Below are positions 1 through 6,269 of a stretch of DNA of 8,739 bases, one piece after another. Each line of letters starts with the position of its first letter. The first letter of the stretch is position 1. Below the pieces are notes generated by a model. That model was not told the origin of the DNA. It saw only the letters and a list, made by a program, of their open reading frames with translations, and searched no databases. The DNA is from an uncultured Prosthecobacter sp. (GTDB lineage: Bacteria > Verrucomicrobiota > Verrucomicrobiia > Verrucomicrobiales > Verrucomicrobiaceae), in assembly GCA_937941745.1 (NCBI GenBank), contig CALDGV010000142.1, forward strand, positions 1 to 8,739, read 5' to 3'. The position numbers and the translations under genes were made by a program.

Positions 1-1
1 T

Positions 2-1555
2 CAGAGCCCCCCAGCAGTGACTGCGGCTGTCCGACCTGCCGCAATCGCCCCACCGCGAGCAGCGGCCATAGGCCGACCTGTCCGCCCGCCTCCACCTCCC
101 TCAGTCAAGAGAGGTGGAGAGATCAGAAAGTATGGCCTTATTGGCATCGCAGTTCTGGCTGGATTGATCTTTGCATTCAGCTTTTTGGGCGGAGATAAAT
201 CCCAGAAAGGAGCGCAGACAGCAGCGCAGAGACCTGCAATTGGTTCTGGAGGACTTCAGAAGGTTCTTTTCCAGCTCCCAACGGACCGCCAGTTCCCTCC
301 GCAAGACCTGGATCTTGTGCTGCATGTCGTGGCAAACGTAGGTCAGGTCAAAAATGGTAAGGACAGCACGGGAAGACCAATGTCTGCGAACGTCGGTGAG
401 CCTGTTTACGAATGGCATGATCTCGCGCCTCGAGGGCAGGCAAATGTCTTTCGGGCACTACCCGGTGGGGCTGCCATCGCCCCCCTCCGCCAGAACTGGA
501 ACCATCAGAATGCCAAGAGCGGACGTTCCGTCCTCGATTTCAGACCACGAGACAGCAAGCCTGCTGCATTGCTGCTCGGTGATGCTGGCAAGGAAGTGGA
601 GCAGTTTCCTTTCGGCAAGGCTCCAGTCAAAGGGCCGCGCGGACTTACCCTGGCTGCCGTTTTTCAAGCAGACGCCTCTCGTCTGCCCACCTGTCCGTTG
701 ACGCTGTTTTCAGACGATGGCAGCTCCGTGAAGCTGGTGGTAAACAAAGACAAAAACCTCGTAGCCGAGTTCCAAAATGCGTCAGGCGCCAAGAGCAGCA
801 TTACCAGCAAGGACGTGGATGGCACCAAGCCCGTGGCCGCGTTATTGAGTTGGTCCGCAGACTCGGGGGAGGTCGCCTTGCGTGCCCGGGATGGGGCGGA
901 CAAGACCTTCAATGGCAAGGGCACGACGCTTCCAGCACCTACCGAGGCCCTTTCCCGGCTGCAGATTGGCAAGGTTTCGGGTGCTTCTGCACCCGGCGGA
1001 GCCTCGGCGGATTTGTTTGCAGGCTGGATGGCTGAGATCTGCCTTTATGCCTCCGTTCTGCGTCAGGATCAGATGCAGCTGATCGAGGGTCCCAATTTGA
1101 AGAGCTACTATTTCAACAGCATCCCACCTCTCACACAGCGCCTCAAAACCAAGCTTCCGCAGGTGGAGCCGCGTTCGGCTTGGCAGTACAAACCGAGCCA
1201 GAATGCCGCAGAAGCTAAAAATGTCGCGGATGGAAATGTCACCAGCCGCTGGGGCACCAAGGCCCGGCAGTCACCTGGACAATGGTTTCAGGTTGAACTC
1301 CCTTCAGAGGAAATGATCGCCGGCCTGGCTATGGATGCGCAAGCTGCACCAGCAGACTATCCCCGGCGGTTTCACGTCGAAGTCTCTGCGGATGGCAGAG
1401 ACTGGGTCAAGGTTCATGAGGCGGAAGGCCGCAGTGCCCTGATCGAGATTGTTTTCGAAACGCCTAAACAGGGGCGTTTCATCCGCATCACCCAGGACAG
1501 CTCCACCTCAAGCAATGACTGGAACCTCTACGAGCTCGTGATTTTCAAAAAGTGA
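2..1555 (+). CDS. Membrane-anchored LamG-like / F5/8 type C domain protein (5' end cut by window)
   Basis: The frame is open to the first base of the window, so the true start is probably outside it; the GTG at 17 is only the first in-frame start codon visible. Residues below count from that GTG. Residues 1-35 are Pro/Ala-rich and end in basic residues, followed by one membrane helix at about 37-58. Residues about 95-358 resemble a LamG/concanavalin-like sandwich (an early VYEWHDLAPRG element, then GLTLAAVF, and AGWMAEICLYASVL near the end). Residues about 387-511 are a good match to an F5/8 type C (discoidin) domain: NVADGNVTSRWGT, QWFQVELP, YPRRFHVEVSADGRDW, GRFIRIT and a final NLYELVIFKK. 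Such domains bind glycans or surfaces. The inferred topology is a cytoplasmic tail with the two sandwich domains outside the membrane. A Pro-rich juxtamembrane tail could follow a missing cytoplasmic domain, such as a Ser/Thr kinase, but this cannot be seen here. The specific function is unknown. Confidence 0.8.
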   Translation, partial: QSPPAVTAAVRPAAIAPPRAAAIGRPVRPPPPPSVKRGGEIRKYGLIGIAVLAGLIFAFSFLGGDKSQKGAQTAAQRPAIGSGGLQKVLFQLPTDRQFPPQDLDLVLHVVANVGQVKNGKDSTGRPMSANVGEPVYEWHDLAPRGQANVFRALPGGAAIAPLRQNWNHQNAKSGRSVLDFRPRDSKPAALLLGDAGKEVEQFPFGKAPVKGPRGLTLAAVFQADASRLPTCPLTLFSDDGSSVKLVVNKDKNLVAEFQNASGAKSSITSKDVDGTKPVAALLSWSADSGEVALRARDGADKTFNGKGTTLPAPTEALSRLQIGKVSGASAPGGASADLFAGWMAEICLYASVLRQDQMQLIEGPNLKSYYFNSIPPLTQRLKTKLPQVEPRSAWQYKPSQNAAEAKNVADGNVTSRWGTKARQSPGQWFQVELPSEEMIAGLAMDAQAAPADYPRRFHVEVSADGRDWVKVHEAEGRSALIEIVFETPKQGRFIRITQDSSTSSNDWNLYELVIFKK

Positions 1556-1649
1556 TGGACGGTCTGGCTTCTTGCCAACTTCGTGGACAACCTCATCGTA
1601 AGATTTTCGGGAAGGCTTTGAGGCCTATTCTGCAACTCCTCTTTTGCTC

Positions 1650-2816
1650 ATGGACACCCTTCGTCGTCTGATTTTTGCCATCGCCATCTTTGTCATGGCT
1701 TCGATTGTTTTTTCAGTCTGGCGCAGCGGCCGCCCTGGATACGGACTGCTGGACTTCTTGCGCGGAAACAAGCCTTCATCCGGGCAGTTCAGCGCTCCGA
1801 CTGCTCCCAGGCTGAACGCTGATGATGTGAAGGTGCTCTCCATGATGAACGATGAGTTTGCCAAGCTCAGTGAGGCAGTGCTTCCCAGCGTTGTGAGCAT
1901 CACGACCAAGACCGTCCGCCGTGGTCAGACAGCCTGGCACCCATTCTTTGGCCTTGTTGCCGGCAGGCCGCAGGTCATTCCAGGCCTTGGCTCCGGAGCC
2001 ATCATATCCAAGGAGGGGCATGTCGTCACCAACTACCATGTGATCGCGGATGTCAGTGAGGTGATCGTCACCACAAACGACAATCAAAAGTATCCCGCAC
2101 GCATTTTGGGAGCCAGTCCAGAGCGTGACATCGCACTCTTAAAAATGGAAAAAGCAGGCAAGGATCTGCCGGCCCTGACTTTTGCTGACAGTGATGCGGC
2201 ACGTGTGGGGCAGATTGTGTTTGCCGTTGGCAATCCATTTGGACTCAGTGGCACGGTCACCCAGGGCATCATCAGTGCACGAGACCGGCATTTGAGCGAC
2301 AGCCAGCTCGACTACCTGCAAACTGACACCGTGATCAACCCTGGAAACTCAGGGGGGCCTCTCGTCAATATCCGCGGCGAAATCATCGGCGTGAACGTGG
2401 CCATCTACCGTGGAGATGAAAATGTGCGAGCTTGGCAGGGGGTGGGGCTTGCCGTGCCAGCCAATGATGCCAAGGCCGTGATTGATGCCATTCTCTCTGA
2501 ATCCAAAGGCAGCTCTTCGGGGTATCTCGGACTGGAGTTGAGCGCTGAATCCGTGGCCATCGATGCCGCTTTGGGGACTTCACGTACAGGCGCTTTTGTG
2601 ACGGACCTGGATCCTGATTCTCCTGCTCTGGCTGCAGGCATCAATCCAGGGGACGTGATCACCGCGCTCAACGGGCGCGCCTTCGAGAGTCCTCGGGAAC
2701 TGCTCGCCGAGATTCGAAAACTGAGTCCCGGTGCAAGAGCCATACTTACCGTCTTTCGTGATGGAAGGCTCGAGCAGGTTCCGGTGACCGTGGGGCAGCG
2801 CCCTGACGCCTCTTGA
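1650..2816 (+). CDS. Membrane-anchored HtrA/DegS-like serine protease with one PDZ domain
   Basis: This is a trypsin-like HtrA-family protease, an envelope quality-control or signalling enzyme. I chose the ATG at 1650 (388 aa) over the in-frame TTG two codons upstream. Residues 5-24 form an N-terminal signal anchor. The protease domain (about 76-280) has the full triad: His130 in TNYHV, Asp160 in ERDIALLK and Ser234 in NPGNSGGPL, plus the typical AVGNPFGL and VTQGIIS segments. One PDZ domain (about 290-383) contains the classic DPDSPALAAGINPGDVITALNG stretch in two parts, ending PGARAILTVFRDG. A membrane anchor, protease and single PDZ is the DegS layout, whereas DegP/DegQ carry two PDZ domains and a cleaved signal peptide. 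DegS-type proteases cut anti-sigma factors, but no such partner lies nearby, so that role is not established. There is a 94-nt gap from the preceding gene and no Shine-Dalgarno sequence. The gene converges with the DhaL gene across a 7-nt gap. Confidence 0.93.
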   Translation: MDTLRRLIFAIAIFVMASIVFSVWRSGRPGYGLLDFLRGNKPSSGQFSAPTAPRLNADDVKVLSMMNDEFAKLSEAVLPSVVSITTKTVRRGQTAWHPFFGLVAGRPQVIPGLGSGAIISKEGHVVTNYHVIADVSEVIVTTNDNQKYPARILGASPERDIALLKMEKAGKDLPALTFADSDAARVGQIVFAVGNPFGLSGTVTQGIISARDRHLSDSQLDYLQTDTVINPGNSGGPLVNIRGEIIGVNVAIYRGDENVRAWQGVGLAVPANDAKAVIDAILSESKGSSSGYLGLELSAESVAIDAALGTSRTGAFVTDLDPDSPALAAGINPGDVITALNGRAFESPRELLAEIRKLSPGARAILTVFRDGRLEQVPVTVGQRPDAS

Positions 2817-2823
2817 TCGGCTT

Positions 2824-3459
2824 TCAGGCCGCAATGTAGTCTGCGAAGGCACCGACAATGACGGTGACGGACATCGCACCTGCATCAGGAAAGCCAATGC
2901 ACCCGTCACCCAGCGTCTTGGCACGGCCGAATTTGGCAATCATGGCCTTGCTCGCCTCCATGCCCGCAAGGGCGGCTGCATTCACGGCTGAAATCGCTTC
3001 TGGCAAAGGCAGCGTGCTGACATCAGCCGCCTTTTCCGCTGCAGGCTGCATGGCATCAACGACAGTTTTGTCCCCAACAGCGGCTCCTCCACGCTGCTTC
3101 ACTCCTTCGACGCCGGCTTGCAGGAACGCTGCAAGCGCCAAGGAGTCGAAGCTGTCTTTGCCAGCCAGGGCCTTGCCGCCATTGCGGAAAAAGGTTCCGA
3201 AGATGGCACCACTGGCACCGCCCATGCTGCTCATCATTGCAATTCCAACAGAGGCGAAGGCCTTTTCGATGGATTCAACGTCGCCCGAGAGAAGCTTCTC
3301 CTTGGCTGCAGTCATCCCGCGTTGCATTCCAAGACCGTGGTCACCATCGCCAAGATTACGGTCCGCTTCGGAAAGCTGGGGCTCGGCGGCGATCACACGA
3401 TCACATGCGAGGATGAGCATGGCTTTGACGTCGTCTTTGGAGAGGCTGTTTTTGGGCAT
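2824..3459 (-). CDS. dhaL: DhaL-type dihydroxyacetone kinase subunit (ATP-binding subunit)
   Basis: The product (211 aa, the usual DhaL length) is the nucleotide-binding subunit of a dihydroxyacetone-kinase-type enzyme. In this family DhaL carries ADP/ATP and DhaK binds the ketose covalently through a histidine. The ATG at 3457-3459 gives MPKNSLSKDD; the open frame runs 84 codons further upstream but that part overlaps the epimerase gene and has no family similarity. Seen motifs: ADRNLGDGDHGLGMQRGM, whose Asp33, Asp38 and Asp40 match the three Mg-binding aspartates of the family; SSMGGASGAIFGTFF (77-91), close to E. coli DhaL; and GDKTVVDAMQPAAE (129-142). The C-terminal element reads GRAKTLGDGCIGFPDAGAMS instead of the E. 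coli-like GRASYLGERSIGHQDPGATS. It starts 61 nt after the epimerase stop on the same strand, so co-transcription is likely. No DhaK, DhaM or PTS gene is present in the window, so the substrate and phosphate donor are unknown. Confidence 0.9.
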   Translation of the reverse strand: MPKNSLSKDDVKAMLILACDRVIAAEPQLSEADRNLGDGDHGLGMQRGMTAAKEKLLSGDVESIEKAFASVGIAMMSSMGGASGAIFGTFFRNGGKALAGKDSFDSLALAAFLQAGVEGVKQRGGAAVGDKTVVDAMQPAAEKAADVSTLPLPEAISAVNAAALAGMEASKAMIAKFGRAKTLGDGCIGFPDAGAMSVTVIVGAFADYIAA

Positions 3460-3520
3460 GGCGGCGGATGGTGGCGGCAGGAGGGATGGCGTCAAACGAG
3501 AAGACACAGGAATCGGTGCT

Positions 3521-4717
3521 TCAGACCGGGGCCAGGAGGGCTGATGTGAACCAAAGAGCCCTGGGAAGATGGAAGGGGCCTTTGAACAGGCTGCCTTTGG
3601 CATGCTGCGAGGGGGAACCATCCCTGTGCAGCCAGCCAAACCATTCCCCATGCTCCTGGTCTGGAAAGTGCCTAAAGCTCCAGTCATGAACCTTGGCGTG
3701 CCAGTCGGCATATTTGGCGTCGTGAGTGATCTCGTGGGCGAGTGCAGTAGCGATGATGCCCTCGCAATGGGGCCACCAGAATTTCATGTCCTGCCAGTAT
3801 TCGAGGACTGGCTTGTCCTGAAGGTCGCGGAAGTATAGAAGGCCTCCATGTTCAGGATCCCAGCCGCGCCCCCACATGGCGTCGAGGATCTGCAGCCCCA
3901 GCTGAAGATAGCTTTTTTCGCCACGCAGACGGCCCTCATGAAGGATGAACCAAGCGCATTCAATGGCGTGCCCCGGATTCAGAAGCCGCCCCTCCGCATG
4001 ATGGATGATACTGCCATCGGGGGCGGTCGTTTCCATGAGAACGCCAAGGTCTGGCTTCCAGAAAAGACGCTGGATGTCGTAGATGAAGCGGTCGATCCAT
4101 TCCGTGGCACTGCGTCCATGGAGTTCAATATGCCCCAGGTTTGCCCGAAGCTCCTGAGCAGTGGCAATGCCGATCATGAGAGGGGCGAGACCGATCATCG
4201 GTCTCGTGTCAGAATTGACTTTGGGGGTCATGATTCCAGGCTCAAACGAGTGCCTCATGTAGCTGGCAAAGTCACGCAGAGCGGCATCACGATAGCTTTC
4301 GTCACCTGTGGCGCGGGCGTAGGCTGCATGAGCGATGGCAGAAAAGGCTTCAGCATAGACATAGCGTCTCATCCGTAGCGGCTTTCCATCGCGGGTGACG
4401 GTAAAGAAGAGCTTTCCATCCGTGGCATAACCATGTCGGTCAAGAAACGCGATGCAGGAGCCTGCCGCGTCCAAATACCGTCGGTCCTGGCAGACTGTGT
4501 TAAACAGGGTGGCAAACATCCAGCCCGCACGCCCCTGAAACCACAGGCTTTTGTCTGTGTCGATGATGCTGCCGTCCCGGTCCAGGCAGGTGAAAATACC
4601 GTCATGCTCGCTGTCCATGCCATGGCGCAGCCAAAAGGGGATCACGTCATCCAGCAGCGTGGACCGATAGAAGGAGTGCAGTTCTGCCCGCCGGGCTGGG
4701 TCTGTGAGATATGCCAT
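3521..4717 (-). CDS. N-acylglucosamine 2-epimerase (AGE / renin-binding protein family)
   Basis: This probably interconverts N-acetylglucosamine and N-acetylmannosamine in the cytoplasm. The 398-aa length and collinear motifs match the mammalian renin-binding-protein branch closely: HDGIFTCLDRDG (38-49), WFQGRAGWMFATLFN (59-73), FTVTRDGKPLRMRRYVYAEAF (105-125, given in the family as a substrate-proximal segment), LNPGHAIECAWF (246-257), GWDPEHGGLLYFRD (285-298), MKFWWPHCEG (311-320), EHGEWFGWLHRDG (355-367) and KGPFHLPRALW (379-389). His250 and His383 correspond to the family's catalytic histidines and His317 is also conserved. There is no signal peptide. The start is uncertain: ATGs at 4717, 4732 and 4777 share the frame and none has a Shine-Dalgarno sequence. 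I chose 4717 because family similarity begins just after it. It is first in a two-gene unit with the DhaL gene. Other AGE-family members act on mannose, cellobiose or sulfoquinovose, so a non-GlcNAc substrate is possible. No sialate or ManNAc catabolic gene is adjacent. Confidence 0.9.
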   Translation of the reverse strand: MAYLTDPARRAELHSFYRSTLLDDVIPFWLRHGMDSEHDGIFTCLDRDGSIIDTDKSLWFQGRAGWMFATLFNTVCQDRRYLDAAGSCIAFLDRHGYATDGKLFFTVTRDGKPLRMRRYVYAEAFSAIAHAAYARATGDESYRDAALRDFASYMRHSFEPGIMTPKVNSDTRPMIGLAPLMIGIATAQELRANLGHIELHGRSATEWIDRFIYDIQRLFWKPDLGVLMETTAPDGSIIHHAEGRLLNPGHAIECAWFILHEGRLRGEKSYLQLGLQILDAMWGRGWDPEHGGLLYFRDLQDKPVLEYWQDMKFWWPHCEGIIATALAHEITHDAKYADWHAKVHDWSFRHFPDQEHGEWFGWLHRDGSPSQHAKGSLFKGPFHLPRALWFTSALLAPV

Positions 4718-4722
4718 GGTTG

Positions 4723-4785
4723 TGCATTTCATGTGCGATGGACGGCGAAGGCAAGCCAGCAGAGCTCTTGCCTGCATTTCAGGTG
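4723..4785. repeat. Pair of near-identical 13-bp direct repeats, 50 bp apart, in the divergent intergenic region
   Basis: TGCATTTCATGTG at 4723-4735 and TGCATTTCAGGTG at 4773-4785 differ at one base. They lie between the divergent epimerase and permease genes and their starts are exactly 50 bp apart, close to five helical turns. That arrangement would suit a regulator binding twice on one DNA face, but no regulator gene is in the window and the role is inferred. If the epimerase starts at 4732 instead of 4717, the first copy overlaps its start codon. A 6-bp stem, GGCAAG (4750-4755) with CTTGCC (4767-4772), sits between the two copies. Confidence 0.4.
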
Positions 4786-4790
4786 AAGGA

Positions 4791-4809
4791 ACGGCCAGGC
4801 TCAGGCCGT
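4791..4809. promoter_or_regulatory. Small inverted repeat just upstream of the permease start
   Basis: ACGGCC (4791-4796) and GGCCGT (4804-4809) form a 6-bp perfect stem around the 7-nt loop AGGCTCA. It ends 25 nt before the chosen permease ATG. On the other strand it would lie in the epimerase promoter region. It has no T-tract, so it is not an intrinsic terminator. It could be an operator half-site pair or a leader hairpin, or chance in G+C-rich DNA. Confidence 0.2.
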
Positions 4810-4834
4810 GCTATGTATCCCCCCTTTCTTGAAA

Positions 4835-6151
4835 ATGACGTTTTTGGCACGACATCCGATTCTCCGTCTCTTTGCCTCTCCTCAGCACTTGTGGCGCACG
4901 ATGTCACTGGGCCTGAAGAGCATCTGGCTGAACAAATTGCGGTCCTTTTTGACGGCTCTTGGGGTGATTTTTGGGGTGGCTTCCGTGATTGCCATGCTGG
5001 CGATCGGTGAAGGCGCCAGTCACGAAGCTCAGGAGCAGATCCGCCGCCTGGGCAGCCAGAACATCATCCTGGAGAGCGTCAAGCCACCGGACGGGCAGGG
5101 GTCGGCAGCGGAGACCCGCAGCATGGTGATCGAGTACGGGCTCACGCTGCGTGACATCCAGCAGATCCGCCAGACAGTTCCTGGAATCGAGGTGGTGGTG
5201 CCCTCACGCATTCTGAGTGAAAACATCTGGTATCATGACCGCAGTGTGGATGGGCAGATTGTCGGAGCTCTGCCCATCTACCCGGAGATGCGGAACCGGA
5301 AGATCCTGAGCGGCCGCTTCTTCTCCGACTTGGAGATGAACGAAAAGCTGCCGGTCTGCGTGCTGAACGAAAACGCCGCCCAAAAGCTTTATCCTCTCTC
5401 GACTCCTGTGGGGAAATCCATCCGCATCAAAGGGTTCTACTATCGAGTTCTGGGAATCATCCAGAACGAAGGAGCGCGAGTAGGTGGAGATGAGAGCACC
5501 CTGGCCTCATCGGACTCGCAGGTGTTTATTCCATACACCACGCTCATGGACCACTATGGAGAAACCTTCTTCCGCTTCCGCAGCGGCAGTTTTGAGGCTG
5601 AAAAAGTGGAGTTCCACGAAGCGGTGGTCCGGGTGATGGATGTGAACCAGGTTGAAAGCCGTGCTGAGGCCATCCGGCAGATCTTGACGAGCAATCACAA
5701 GAAGGATGACTGGCGCATCATTGTGCCCGTGGAGCTTTTGCGGCAGGCCGAGCGCACCAAGCGCATCTTCTCCATCGTATTGGGCAGCATTGCTGCGATT
5801 TCCCTGGTCGTGGGGGGGATTGGTATTATGAACATCATGCTGGCCAGTGTGACCGAACGTACACGAGAGATTGGAATTCGACGCGCTCTGGGGGCACGGC
5901 AGGCAGACATCGTGGTCCAATTCCTGATTGAAACGGTCCTGCTTTCCGGAGCTGGCGGGGTGCTGGGCGTTATCCTAGGAGTTTCCATCCCCATTGCGGT
6001 GCAGCACTTTGCAGGCGTGACCACGGTGGTTAAATTCTGGTCTCCTGCGCTGGCATTCCTGATTTCGGTGATCACTGGGATCGCGTTTGGCATCTATCCT
6101 GCCCGTCGTGCCGCCCAGATGAACCCTGTGGAGGCGCTCAGGCACGAATAA
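4835..6151 (+). CDS. MacB/FtsX-type ABC transporter permease
   Basis: This is an inner-membrane permease subunit of a MacB-type (type VII) ABC transporter, a class that uses ATP to drive export or mechanical work across the envelope. With the ATG at 4835 it is 438 aa; an in-frame GTG at 4808 and an ATG at 4901 are alternatives. Helix 1 spans about 36-56 (LRSFLTALGVIFGVASVIAM, followed by LAIGEGA). A large periplasmic MacB-PCD-type domain covers about 57-305. The C-terminal FtsX domain (311-431) has three helices at about 311-336, 362-392 and 402-422, the coupling-helix motif TERTREIGIRRALGAR (340-355) and the terminal YPARRAAQMNPVEALRHE. The four-helix topology fits MacB permeases that lack a fused ATPase domain. 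The ATPase and HlyD-like adaptor usually encoded beside it are absent: upstream is the divergent epimerase and downstream the SHD1 protein. The substrate is unknown. Six Cs lie at -16 to -11 and no Shine-Dalgarno sequence is visible. Confidence 0.92.
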   Translation: MTFLARHPILRLFASPQHLWRTMSLGLKSIWLNKLRSFLTALGVIFGVASVIAMLAIGEGASHEAQEQIRRLGSQNIILESVKPPDGQGSAAETRSMVIEYGLTLRDIQQIRQTVPGIEVVVPSRILSENIWYHDRSVDGQIVGALPIYPEMRNRKILSGRFFSDLEMNEKLPVCVLNENAAQKLYPLSTPVGKSIRIKGFYYRVLGIIQNEGARVGGDESTLASSDSQVFIPYTTLMDHYGETFFRFRSGSFEAEKVEFHEAVVRVMDVNQVESRAEAIRQILTSNHKKDDWRIIVPVELLRQAERTKRIFSIVLGSIAAISLVVGGIGIMNIMLASVTERTREIGIRRALGARQADIVVQFLIETVLLSGAGGVLGVILGVSIPIAVQHFAGVTTVVKFWSPALAFLISVITGIAFGIYPARRAAQMNPVEALRHE

Positions 6152-6269
6152 CTCCAGTGCCAGCCTGCGTCCCAGTCGCCCGTCGAAAGTGGGATTGGTG
6201 CATTTTCATCTTGTTTGCCCCTGGGCTCGTACGCAGACTTAACTCTCCATCCCCCCAACCACCGTGGTT

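Noticed and set aside
17..19. GTG as the start of the first gene
   Set aside because: The same frame is open to the window edge with the same Pro/Ala composition and there is no Shine-Dalgarno sequence, so the coding region probably begins outside the window.
1572..1604. Possible promoter upstream of the protease (TTGCCA and TAAGAT)
   Set aside because: The spacer is 21 nt and the -10 match is poor. Verrucomicrobial promoter consensus is not certain enough to support it.
1614..1627. AGGC-TTTGAG-GCCT hairpin between the LamG/F5-8C gene and the protease gene
   Set aside because: The stem is 4 bp with no T-run and could easily be chance.
2818..2831. Hairpin CGGC-TTTCAG-GCCG between the convergent stops
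   Set aside because: The stem is only 4 bp, there is no T-tract on either strand, and it overlaps the DhaL stop codon. It is too weak to call a terminator.
2858..3544. 228-codon open frame on the plus strand, antisense to the DhaL gene
   Set aside because: The minus strand has collinear DhaL motifs. The plus-strand product is low-complexity Ala/Pro/Ser-rich with no recognisable domain, as expected of a shadow frame in G+C-rich DNA.
3460..3711. 84-codon N-terminal extension of the DhaL frame
   Set aside because: It overlaps the epimerase coding region on the same strand in another frame, has no similarity to DhaL proteins, and the ATG at 3459 gives the normal family length.
3848..4378. 176-codon open frame on the plus strand
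   Set aside because: It is antisense to the strongly matching epimerase and carries no recognisable motif.
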